Shown: positions 1-6,048 of the stretch, one piece after another
Numbering within the stretch: position 1 is the stretch's first letter
Layout of the letters: every line of letters starts with the position of its first letter
From: JARRQB01 sp965368585
GTDB lineage: Bacteria; Pseudomonadota; Gammaproteobacteria; Chromatiales; Chromatiaceae
Assembly (NCBI GenBank): GCA_965368585.1
Contig: CBDUNM010000213.1
Location: forward strand, 1 to 6,599
Length of the DNA: 6,599 nucleotides
Reading direction: 5' to 3'
Made by a program: the position numbers and the translations under genes
Notes under the pieces: generated by a model
Told to the model about the DNA's origin: nothing
Database searches by the model: none
The model's input: only the letters and a program-made list of their open reading frames with translations

Positions 1-704
1 ACCGGAACCAGCCCGGGTTCGGAGCGGCTGCGCTGCGCGAAGCCAAGCGTGACCGCTGTACTCGATACCAGGCCGCCCAGCAATCCGGTAATCCCCAGGC
101 CGTGCTCACGACCGACCACCTTGACCAGGATATAACCCGCGAAATTGAGCCCGGCAATCAACACCACCATCAGCCAGGTCTTGTACGGATTGATGACCTC
201 GAGACCGGCCGGGCCGAAGTTGGTATTGGGTACCAGAGGCAATATGATCAGCGTGATGATCGCGAATTTGAGCGTCGCCTCTACGTCCGAGGGTTCGATG
301 CGCTCGGCGAGTTGGTGCAGCCAGCCTTTGATGGCCAGCAAGAGCATGGTGGCGACCGCGACCGCGCCGGCGATACCCACCTGTCCCCAGGCGCACAGGC
401 CGCCGATGAGGAACGTCAGCAGGACGGAGATCTCGGTTGTGATGCCGATATCGCCTTTGCCGGCGGTGATGACATAGGCGGCCACCACGAGTGCCATCAC
501 CGCGACAAACACGACCGCGACGATCCATACCAGTCCCGACTGTTCGCCGGCGTATACCGACGCCGCACCGATCAGCGCAACCAAGGTAAAGGTGCGCACA
601 CCGGCGAAAATAAACTGCTCGCCCCGGGTGCGCTCGCGCTCCAGTCCGATGAGCATGCCAAGCCCAAGGGCGGCACCGAACTGCCATGCGGTGACTATGT
701 CCAT
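1..704 (-). CDS. MgtC/SapB family membrane protein with DUF4010 region (3' part missing)
   Basis: The 234 residues seen form a strongly hydrophobic multi-spanning inner-membrane protein. Likely membrane segments are near residues 8-22, 36-52, 58-80, 91-107, 108-128, 143-158 and 174-197. The N-terminal LGMLIGLERER (about 15-25) and the following GVRTFTLVALIG (35-46) are typical of the MgtC/SapB domain. The later GITGLLGGLVSSTAVTLGFAQ (204-223) resembles the start of the DUF4010 domain usually fused behind it. Such proteins are normally about 400 residues, so a little under half is lost beyond the window edge. The ATG at 704-702 is the most upstream possible start because an in-frame TAG lies directly before it. 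No strong Shine-Dalgarno is visible. The transport or signalling function of this fused family is not established. MgtC itself is linked to magnesium limitation and virulence, but that should not be transferred to this protein. A separate transcription unit from nrdAB is likely given the 472-bp gap upstream. Confidence 0.88.
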   Translation of the reverse strand, partial: MDIVTAWQFGAALGLGMLIGLERERTRGEQFIFAGVRTFTLVALIGAASVYAGEQSGLVWIVAVVFVAVMALVVAAYVITAGKGDIGITTEISVLLTFLIGGLCAWGQVGIAGAVAVATMLLLAIKGWLHQLAERIEPSDVEATLKFAIITLIILPLVPNTNFGPAGLEVINPYKTWLMVVLIAGLNFAGYILVKVVGREHGLGITGLLGGLVSSTAVTLGFAQRSRSEPGLVP

Positions 705-783
705 CTATCCGGCTGTCTGCATGAACGGGTTCACCAGGAGGCTGTCGGATTACGGATGGATCTACTGCGGAGCTGGCAGAGCG

Positions 784-850
784 GTCCAAATATCCCCGGA
801 TTTTCGTTACACAGGCCCGCTATGCGCCTCGAACTCGGAAATATTTGGGC
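784..850. repeat. Inverted repeat upstream of the MgtC/SapB gene
   Basis: CCAAATAT at 786-793 is the exact reverse complement of ATATTTGG at 841-848. It extends to ten pairs with one G-T wobble (784-793 with 841-850). The arms enclose 47 bp and lie 80-147 bp upstream of the MgtC/SapB start. It could be a leader RNA structure or a protein-binding site; the sequence does not decide. An 8-bp match at this spacing could also be chance. Confidence 0.35.
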
Positions 851-1069
851 TCGCCCTCCCACGTCCTCGCCACGATCCCCCATAACCCGACAGTCTCCCC
901 GGTCGTTGCTTGCAAGCCGTATTGGCGGCAGCGATCGCTTGTTCTGTGTCACACGCCTGCGATAGTTTAAAGGGGGTTCAGTCGCGAGCGCAATCCGAGC
1001 CAATTGACCTGATCGCGCACGCTCCGAATGACAGCGATATGCGGGCTTCATACGCCGTTGACAATACAT

Positions 1070-1111
1070 AAAACCACGGCCCCTCTTCGACAGAAAACGC
1101 GCCGTGTTTTC
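1070..1111 (-). terminator. Weak candidate terminator or alternative hairpins after the zinc-ribbon ORF
   Basis: Two mutually exclusive hairpins share the segment 1101-1110 (GCCGTGTTTT). The short one pairs GAAAAC at 1093-1098 with GTTTTC at 1106-1111, closing further with one wobble pair. The long one pairs 1070-1080 (AAAACCACGGC) with 1101-1110 through ten pairs and one bulged base. On the minus strand the long form ends in TTTTAT, a poor U tract partly inside the stem. It lies 66-107 bp after the zinc-ribbon stop. A loose or rho-assisted terminator is possible; an attenuator for the downstream gene is an alternative. Confidence 0.3.
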
Positions 1112-1176
1112 GCACTGGTAATGATTTGGCCGCGTCCATGTCGACGGTGATGCTCGATGGCCGGCTTTAGACGGGC

Positions 1177-1374
1177 TTAGCGTCCGACTCCCACCCGCAG
1201 TCTGAACATGGTTGACTCCAGACCCGCTCTGTTTTCGGCCCGCCTTTCCTCGATTCGTTGCGAGTTCATCTGCTCGTGCCCACATACGGGACATTTGTAC
1301 CAGGTGACCTGAGCGTTGCCCGCGGTTTCCTGGTGGGTTTGGGAGGTCGTACATTTGCAGCGATGGCAGATCAT
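1177..1374 (-). CDS. Small zinc-ribbon-like protein downstream of nrdB
   Basis: This is a 65-residue ORF of unknown function. C3-x2-C6 (with an extra C8) and C28-P-V-C31-G-H match the two-knuckle pattern of a zinc ribbon, with 21 residues between knuckles. The second half (residues 40-65) is basic and lacks motifs. The ATG at 1374-1372 has GGAGAA seven bases upstream, a good Shine-Dalgarno, which supports real translation. It begins 54 bp after the nrdB stop on the same strand, so co-transcription with nrdAB is likely. NrdR also has an N-terminal zinc ribbon, but this ORF has no ATP-cone and is too short to be NrdR. Other possibilities are a nucleic-acid-binding accessory protein or an unselected ORF. 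I do not recognise a named family. Confidence 0.6.
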   Translation of the reverse strand: MICHRCKCTTSQTHQETAGNAQVTWYKCPVCGHEQMNSQRIEERRAENRAGLESTMFRLRVGVGR

Positions 1375-1380
1375 GGCGGT

Positions 1381-1418
1381 GTTCTCCGTTGATCGAGAAC
1401 CCCCTCCGTAGAGGGGGT
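1381..1418 (-). promoter_or_regulatory. UACG-capped hairpin and adjoining SD-covering hairpin between nrdB and the zinc-ribbon ORF
   Basis: On the minus-strand RNA, 1418-1399 forms an 8-bp perfect stem (ACCCCCTC with GAGGGGGT) closed by a TACG loop on a C-G pair, the very stable UNCG tetraloop type. It begins ten bases after the nrdB stop. No U tract follows, so it is not a standard intrinsic terminator; mRNA 3'-end protection or pausing is more likely. Immediately after it, GTTCTC (1400-1395) can pair with GAGAAC (1386-1381). The second arm overlaps the GGAGAA ribosome binding site of the next ORF. The two hairpins share two bases, so full pairing of one limits the other. Confidence 0.65.
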
Positions 1419-1428
1419 GGGGTGGACA

Positions 1429-2766
1429 CTAATCCCAGTTCAAGGCGCCGCCGGTTTGGTATTCGGTAACGCGGGTTTCGAAGAAGTTTTTCTCTTTCTT
1501 GAGATCCAGTACTTCCGACATCCAGGGGAAGGGGTTGGTGGCGCCGGCGTACTGTTCGGGCAGGCCGATCTGGCTGCAGCGCCGGTTGGCGATGAACTGC
1601 AGATACTCCTCAAACATCGGCGCGTTCAGACCGAGCACGCCGCGCGGCATGGTGTCGTAGGCGTACTGGGTTTCCAGGGCGACCGCGTCGCGGATCATTT
1701 CGACAATCTCGGTCTTGAAGCTATCGTTCCACAGCTGCGGGTTTTCGACTTTGATCTGGTTGATCACGTCAATACCGAAGTTCATATGCATGGACTCGTC
1801 GCGCAGGATGTACTGGAACTGCTCGGCGGTGCCGGTCATCTTGTTACGGCGGCCCATGCTGAGGATTTGGGTGAAGCCAACGTAGAAAAAGATGCCTTCG
1901 AAGATGACATAGAAAGCGACCAGTTCGCGCAACAGCTTTTGGTCGTTCTCCGTGGTGCCGGTGTGGAAATGCGGATCGGCCAGGTACCGGGTGTAGGGCA
2001 AGGCCCATTCGGCCTTTTTGGCAACCGACGGTACCTCGCGGTACATGTTGAAGATCTCGCCTTCATCCAGGCCCAGGGATTCGACCACGTACTGATACGC
2101 ATGGGTGTGCAAGGCCTCTTCGAATGCCTGGCGCAACAAATACTGGCGGCACTCGGGGTTGGTGATATGGCGATAGACCGCCAGCACCAGGTTATTGGCG
2201 ACCAGCGAGTCGGCGGTGGAGAAGAAACCGAGGTTGCGTTTGATGATGGTGCGCTCGTCGTCGGTCAGGCCTTCTTTGGATTTCCACAAGGCGATGTCCG
2301 CGTTCATGTTGATCTCTTGCGGCATCCAGTGGTTTGCGCACCCGTCGAGATATTTCTGCCAGGCCCAGTCGTATTTGAAGGGGACGAGTTGGTTCAGATC
2401 GGCGTGGCAGTTGATGATGCGTTTGTCGTCGACGCGGATGCGGCCGGCGCCCATCTCGAGGTTCTCCAGGCCGGTGGCGCCGCCGTCGGAATCGATGTCG
2501 TAGGCGGCGGGTTCATCCGCCACGGCGTTGGCCGCCACCGGATCGGGGTTAACGCTCGGGGCCGCGCCCGCGGTCGCCATCAGCACCTCGTTGTCGACCA
2601 CGCCCTGTCCTGGGCGGAGACGCGGTGTGGCGTCGAGCGATGGCGGCCGGGACTGCGTAGTTCGAGCGTCGGGCTCGAACGATTCGGCCGCGGGCGGCGG
2701 CATGGCGGCTTCTTCTTTTCGCGTGGTGGTAGCGCCGGTGTCCAGCGGGTCGTCCCAATTCAACAT
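1429..2766 (-). CDS. nrdB: Ribonucleoside-diphosphate reductase small subunit (class Ia, R2)
   Basis: NrdB houses the diiron-tyrosyl radical that starts reduction of ribonucleoside diphosphates by NrdA in the cytoplasm. It is 445 residues. The ferritin-like core runs from about 107 to 430. Diiron ligands by comparison with E. coli are D157, E217, H220, E290, E324 and H327. The radical tyrosine is Y224 in the E-A-L-H-T-H-A-Y motif, so this is the tyrosyl-radical subtype. Y436 in the C-terminal tail matches the radical-transfer tyrosine, and the tail ends GGALNWD, the part that docks on NrdA. Residues 1-105 are a proline/alanine-rich, probably disordered extension, longer than in E. coli NrdB (376 residues in total). 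I chose the ATG at 2766-2764 (MLNWDDP) over an in-frame upstream start at 2952. The upstream 62 residues look non-coding, MLxWD starts are usual in this subgroup, and AAGGGG lies ten bases before. The gene follows nrdA by 210 bp on the same strand. Confidence 0.97.
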   Translation of the reverse strand: MLNWDDPLDTGATTTRKEEAAMPPPAAESFEPDARTTQSRPPSLDATPRLRPGQGVVDNEVLMATAGAAPSVNPDPVAANAVADEPAAYDIDSDGGATGLENLEMGAGRIRVDDKRIINCHADLNQLVPFKYDWAWQKYLDGCANHWMPQEINMNADIALWKSKEGLTDDERTIIKRNLGFFSTADSLVANNLVLAVYRHITNPECRQYLLRQAFEEALHTHAYQYVVESLGLDEGEIFNMYREVPSVAKKAEWALPYTRYLADPHFHTGTTENDQKLLRELVAFYVIFEGIFFYVGFTQILSMGRRNKMTGTAEQFQYILRDESMHMNFGIDVINQIKVENPQLWNDSFKTEIVEMIRDAVALETQYAYDTMPRGVLGLNAPMFEEYLQFIANRRCSQIGLPEQYAGATNPFPWMSEVLDLKKEKNFFETRVTEYQTGGALNWD

Positions 2767-2813
2767 GTTGTTTAGTCCCCTTAATGTTCTTCTCTGCTGT
2801 CGTTTGCTCAAGT

Positions 2814-2827
2814 GGCCGCGGGCGGCC
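2814..2827. repeat. GC-rich inverted repeat before nrdB
   Basis: GGCCGC at 2814-2819 and GCGGCC at 2822-2827 are exact reverse complements around a two-base centre. In RNA this would fold as five G/C pairs around a four-base loop, ending 47 bases before the nrdB start codon. It could influence nrdB translation or merely reflect high GC content. Confidence 0.5.
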
Positions 2828-2871
2828 GTCCCTGTTCGATGGCACGCGCTCTGCAAATGGTGCCGAAGTGA

Positions 2872-2940
2872 CTCCCGAACCCCACGAGGAGGTCTATGAC
2901 AACGTTGAAGTTGAAAACGTTGGAATGTGGGGTCAGGGAG
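2872..2940 (-). promoter_or_regulatory. Long interrupted RNA hairpin between nrdA and nrdB
   Basis: Three nested complementary segments share one axis. CTCCC (2872-2876) pairs with GGGAG (2936-2940). ACCCCAC (2879-2885) pairs with GTGGGGT (2927-2933) after a 2x2 internal loop. CAACGTT (2900-2906) pairs with AACGTTG (2916-2922), leaving a nine-base loop. That makes 19 Watson-Crick pairs in 69 bases of otherwise non-coding spacer. In the nrdAB mRNA the unpaired strand of the larger internal loop contains ACCUCCU, identical to the anti-Shine-Dalgarno tail of 16S rRNA. No U tract follows, so a simple terminator is unlikely. A role in RNA stability, processing or the NrdA:NrdB ratio is inference. 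Confidence 0.6.
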
Positions 2941-2976
2941 CCCCTCCGGCATTGAACAGTCACGATCGTTGCACGC

Positions 2977-5898
2977 CTACTGACACGCTTCGCATTCCGG
3001 ATCGAGTATCGAACACGCCTTGGGCGCTTCAGTATCGGCCGGCGTGCGCAGCGCACTGCTGCTTTGGTAAGCCCCGCCCACGGCGCTCAACTTGTTCGCT
3101 TTGCCGTGATCATCCATGGTCGATTTCTCCACATGCGTCGCTCCCATGGAGCGCAGGTAATAGGTCGTCTTCAGGCCCCGTACCCAGGCCAGCTTGTAAA
3201 GATTGTCCAGCTTCTTGCCGTTGGGTTCGGACATGTACAGGTTGAGACTCTGCGCCTGGTCAATCCATTTCTGACGACGCGAGCCGGCCTCGACCAGCCA
3301 GCGCGCATCCATCTCGAACGCCGTGGCATAGAGCTGCTTCAAATCGTCCGGCACGCGATCGATCGCCTGCACCGAGCCGTCGTAGTACTTGAGGTCGTTG
3401 ACCATGACCTCGTCCCATAAGCCGTGCGCCTTCAAGTCCTCGACCAGGTAAGGGTTGACCACGGTGAACTCGCCCGACAGGTTCGACTTGACGAACAGGT
3501 TCTGGTAGGTCGGCTCGATCGACTGACTCACGCCGCAGATATTCGAGATGGTGGCGGTGGGCGCGATCGCCATGGTGTTGGAGTTGCGCATGCCGACGGA
3601 CTTCACCCGTGCGCGCAGGCTGTCCCAGTCCAGGGTCTGGCTTTCGTCGACCTGGATGTAGTCGCCGCGCTCCTCCGTGAGCTTGCGCAGCGAATCGATC
3701 GGCAGGATGCCCTGGCTCCAAAGCGAGCCAGCGAAAGAGGAGTAGCGGCCGCGTTCCTCGGCGAGATCCGCGGAGGCGCTGATGGCGTAGTAGCTCACCG
3801 CCTCCATGGAGGTGTCGGCGAAGCTCACCGCTTCCTGGCTCGCGTAGGGCAGGTCGAGCTTGTACAGCGCGTCCTGAAAACCCATGATGCCGAGCCCGAC
3901 CGGGCGGTGGCGCAGGTTGGAGTTGCGCGCCTGCGGCACGCTGTAGTAGTTGTACTCGATGACGTTGTCCAGCATGCGCATGGCGGTGTCGACGGTCTTT
4001 TGCAGCTTCTCGCGGTCCAGACCGCGTTGGTCGACGTGCGCCGCCAGGTTTACCGAGCCCAGGTTGCACACCGCGATCTCGGCATCGTTGGTGTGCAGCG
4101 TGATCTCGGTGCAGAGGTTGGAGCTGTGCACCACCCCGGCGTGCTGATTGGTGTAACGAATGTTGCACGGGTCCTTGAAGGTGATCCAGGGGTGGCCGGT
4201 CTCGAACAGCAGGCCGAGCATCTTGCGCCACAAATCGGTGGCCTTGATGACCTTGCAGGTTTTGATGTCGCCGCGCTGGGCCATCGCTTCGTAGCGCGTG
4301 TAGGCCGTTTCGAAGGCGTGACCGGTGAGGTCGTGCAGGTCCGGGGTGTCGTCGGGCGAGAACAGGGTCCAGTCCCGGTCGTCGGCGACCCGCTTCATGA
4401 ACAGGTCCGGAATCCAGTTGGCGGTGTTCATATCGTGGGTGCGGCGGCGGTCGTCGCCGGTGTTCTTGCGCAGATCCAGAAACTCCTCGACGTCGATGTG
4501 CCAGGTCTCCAGGTAGGCGCACACCGCGCCCTTGCGCTTGCCGCCCTGATTCACCGCCACCGCGGTGTCGTTGGCGACCTTCAGGAAGGGCACCACGCCC
4601 TGGCTCTTGCCGTTGGTGCCCTTGATGTGGGCGCCCATGCCGCGCACGCGGGTCCAGTCGTTGCCGAGTCCGCCGGCAAACTTGGACAGCAGGGCGTTGT
4701 CCTTGATCGCACCGAAGATGCCGTCCAGGTCGTCGGGTACCGTGGTCAGGTAGCAGCTGGAGAGCTGCGGCCGCAGGGTGCCGGAGTTGAACAGCGTCGG
4801 CGTGGAGCTCATGAAGTCGAAGCTCGACAGCAGGTGGTAAAATTCGATGGCGCGCTCTTCGCGATCGATCTCGTTGATCGCCAGCCCCATGGCCACGCGC
4901 ATGAAAAAGGCCTGCGGAAGTTCAAAGCGCGTCTTGTCGCCGTCGTGTATGAAATAACGGTCGTACAGGGTCTGCAGACCCAGGTAGGTAAACTGCAGAT
5001 CGCGCTCGGGCTGCATCGCCGCGGCCAGGCGCTCCAGGTCGTACTTGCTCAGCCGTGAATCCAGCAGCTCCAAATCGGCGCCGCGTTTGATATAGGCCTT
5101 GAAATAGTCGGGGTAACGGCCGCTCATGTCGGCCTGGGTCTGCACCTGAGTGTCCAGACCGAGAAAACCCAGCGCCTCGCGGCGCAGCAAGTCCAGCAAC
5201 AGGCGCGCCGCGACATACGAATAGTTAGGTTCTTTTTCGATCAGGGTGCGCGCGCTCATCACCAGCGCCTGGGCCACGTCGCGCTCGTTGACGCCGTCGA
5301 ACAGGTTGCGGCAGGTGTCGTCGAGGATCTTTTGCGCCTGGGTCTCCGCCAGGCCCGCGCAGGCCTCGTCGACCAGATCGCGCAGCCGCTGTACATCCAG
5401 CGGTGCGACCGTGCCGTCGGCGCGGGTGACATTGACCAATACCTGGGCTGGCGTCGGCGCGTGCTTGGCGGCTTCTTCAGCACGCTTGCGCGCCTGCTCC
5501 TCGCGGTACAGCACGTAGGCGCGGGCGACCTTGTGTTCACCGGAGCGCATCAGCGCCAGTTCGACCTGATCCTGAATATCTTCTATATGCACCGTGCCGC
5601 CGGTTGGATTGCGGCGACTGAGCGCCTCCACCACTTGTCCCGTCAGTTTCTCGACCAGCTCGTGAATCCGCCGCGAGGCCGCCGCGTTGCCGCCTTCGAT
5701 CGCGAGAAAGGCCTTGGTGACGGCGACCGCGATCTTATTCGCGTCGAATCCGGTGACCTTGCCGTTGCGCCGAATGACGCGCAGCTCGCCGGGTGCCGTG
5801 GCGTTGATTTCGGGCGAGGGTTGGTTCTCTTTAAGTTCTTCCGGTGGGACGGCAGTCGCGTCGACATCGTCGTCTAGCGAAACTTGCGTGGTGGCCAT
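2977..5898 (-). CDS. nrdA: Ribonucleoside-diphosphate reductase large subunit with two ATP-cones (class Ia, R1)
   Basis: NrdA reduces ribonucleoside diphosphates to dNDPs using a thiyl radical generated by NrdB. The 973-residue protein has an acidic, flexible N-terminus (1-37). A canonical ATP-cone follows at about 39-140 (VIRRNG, then FDANKI at 51-56). A second, more divergent ATP-cone lies at about 150-245, before the ten-stranded barrel. Active-site residues by comparison with E. coli are C382 and C611 (the redox pair), N594, C596 (thiyl radical) and E598 in NLCTE. Y913-Y914 are the radical-transfer pair. The C-terminal CEAC (C969, C972) is the shuttle pair that receives electrons from thioredoxin or glutaredoxin. 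The double-cone layout is that of the Pseudomonas aeruginosa enzyme (about 960 residues), where the first cone binds dATP and switches activity off. The ATG at 5898-5896 has GGAGG six bases upstream. No intein or frameshift is seen. It is preceded by the NrdR/DnaA-type control region and followed by nrdB. Confidence 0.98.
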   Translation of the reverse strand: MATTQVSLDDDVDATAVPPEELKENQPSPEINATAPGELRVIRRNGKVTGFDANKIAVAVTKAFLAIEGGNAAASRRIHELVEKLTGQVVEALSRRNPTGGTVHIEDIQDQVELALMRSGEHKVARAYVLYREEQARKRAEEAAKHAPTPAQVLVNVTRADGTVAPLDVQRLRDLVDEACAGLAETQAQKILDDTCRNLFDGVNERDVAQALVMSARTLIEKEPNYSYVAARLLLDLLRREALGFLGLDTQVQTQADMSGRYPDYFKAYIKRGADLELLDSRLSKYDLERLAAAMQPERDLQFTYLGLQTLYDRYFIHDGDKTRFELPQAFFMRVAMGLAINEIDREERAIEFYHLLSSFDFMSSTPTLFNSGTLRPQLSSCYLTTVPDDLDGIFGAIKDNALLSKFAGGLGNDWTRVRGMGAHIKGTNGKSQGVVPFLKVANDTAVAVNQGGKRKGAVCAYLETWHIDVEEFLDLRKNTGDDRRRTHDMNTANWIPDLFMKRVADDRDWTLFSPDDTPDLHDLTGHAFETAYTRYEAMAQRGDIKTCKVIKATDLWRKMLGLLFETGHPWITFKDPCNIRYTNQHAGVVHSSNLCTEITLHTNDAEIAVCNLGSVNLAAHVDQRGLDREKLQKTVDTAMRMLDNVIEYNYYSVPQARNSNLRHRPVGLGIMGFQDALYKLDLPYASQEAVSFADTSMEAVSYYAISASADLAEERGRYSSFAGSLWSQGILPIDSLRKLTEERGDYIQVDESQTLDWDSLRARVKSVGMRNSNTMAIAPTATISNICGVSQSIEPTYQNLFVKSNLSGEFTVVNPYLVEDLKAHGLWDEVMVNDLKYYDGSVQAIDRVPDDLKQLYATAFEMDARWLVEAGSRRQKWIDQAQSLNLYMSEPNGKKLDNLYKLAWVRGLKTTYYLRSMGATHVEKSTMDDHGKANKLSAVGGAYQSSSALRTPADTEAPKACSILDPECEACQ

Positions 5899-5904
5899 TC
5901 AAAT

Positions 5905-5909
5905 CCTCC
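5905..5909 (-). promoter_or_regulatory. nrdA ribosome binding site
   Basis: GGAGG on the minus strand lies six bases before the nrdA ATG and fixes the start. ATCCT (5912-5908 region) and AGGAT (5907-5903 region) flank it as a short inverted repeat, so a small stem could partly cover the site. The stem is only four to five pairs and is probably weak. Confidence 0.75.
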
Positions 5910-6016
5910 AGGATCTTCCTCAAAGCGATATAAAGGGTGTTTCGGGGTCGCACGTTGCATGCGGCCACAATCGATGTGGACGGAGCGATCCGCGTGGGTG
6001 CTCGCGCCCTCTCCAT

Positions 6017-6032
6017 CCACAATATATACGCT
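6017..6032. promoter_or_regulatory. NrdR-box-like site 1, over the nrdA -10 element
   Basis: Read on the plus strand the site is CCACAATATATACGCT. It matches 12 of 16 positions of the NrdR box consensus ACACWATATATWGTGT, with the AT-rich core intact and one half-site degenerate. It covers the predicted nrdA -10 hexamer. NrdR represses RNR genes when its ATP-cone is loaded with dATP. A second site lies exactly 32 bp upstream, three helical turns, the spacing usual for NrdR pairs. Confidence 0.75.
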
Positions 6033-6048
6033 ATTTGGTAAGTGTCAA
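6021..6048 (-). promoter_or_regulatory. Predicted sigma70-type promoter of nrdAB
   Basis: On the minus strand a perfect TTGACA (6048-6043) is followed after 16 bp by TATATT (6026-6021), five of six matches to TATAAT. Transcription would begin near 6014, leaving a leader of about 115 bases before the nrdA start. The leader contains an inverted repeat, CCACA (5965-5969) with TGTGG (5975-5979), resembling the half-sites of the upstream boxes. This is the only strong promoter-like pair I found in the window. Confidence 0.78.

Larger units (their letters stand above)
705..1176. other. Long intergenic region without a recognisable gene
   Basis: About 470 bp separate the zinc-ribbon ORF from the MgtC/SapB gene. 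Open frames here give arginine- and serine-rich translations with no recognisable motif, and the longest one overlaps the better-supported zinc-ribbon ORF, so I treat them as chance. The region holds an inverted repeat at 784-850 and a composite hairpin region at 1070-1111. It should contain the promoter of the MgtC/SapB gene, but no convincing -35/-10 pair is visible on the minus strand. A TTGACA at 1058-1063 on the plus strand has no matching -10 hexamer. Confidence 0.6.
2767..2976 (-). other. nrdA-nrdB intercistronic spacer
   Basis: The 210-bp spacer between the nrdA stop and the nrdB start holds no supported gene. It contains the interrupted hairpin at 2872-2940, a GC-rich inverted repeat at 2814-2827 and the nrdB Shine-Dalgarno (AAGGGG) just before the start. 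No convincing internal promoter is visible. E. coli also has a spacer of roughly this size between nrdA and nrdB, and the pair there is one transcript; the same is inferred here. Confidence 0.7.

Noticed and set aside
106..789. Minus-strand open frame of 227 codons overlapping the MgtC/SapB gene
   Set aside because: It is the wrong frame: the translation is Arg/His-rich and hydrophilic, whereas the frame starting at 704 gives a clear membrane protein with MgtC/SapB motifs.
768..845. tRNA-Ser-like D-arm sequence GGCAGAGCGGTC
   Set aside because: No matching acceptor stem, no anticodon arm and no GGTTC-type T-loop in the following 80 bases.
1058..1086. Plus-strand promoter from TTGACA at 1058
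   Set aside because: At 16-18 bp spacing the sequence is C-rich and lacks any -10-like hexamer, and no plus-strand gene follows.
731..1429. 232-codon minus-strand frame spanning the nrdB-MgtC gap
   Set aside because: No recognisable motif, Arg/Ser-rich, and it overlaps the zinc-ribbon ORF, which has a better start and cysteine pattern.
1417..2775. 452-codon open frame on the plus strand opposite nrdB
   Set aside because: It mirrors nrdB on the opposite strand; its long open frame follows from the GC-rich codon use of nrdB. The translation is valine/glycine-rich without family motifs, while nrdB carries all catalytic residues.
2767..2952. 62-residue N-terminal extension of NrdB from an upstream in-frame start
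   Set aside because: The residues look like translated spacer, the start lacks a convincing ribosome binding site, and the frame would run through the structured spacer. MLNWDD at 2766 fits the family.
3424..5058. 544-codon open frame on the plus strand opposite nrdA
   Set aside because: Same effect opposite nrdA: low-complexity Val/Gly/His-rich translation, no recognisable domain and no ribosome binding site of note.
2977..5898. Intein or frameshift in nrdA
   Set aside because: The 973-residue frame is continuous and all conserved motifs appear in the expected order and spacing; the extra length is explained by the second ATP-cone.
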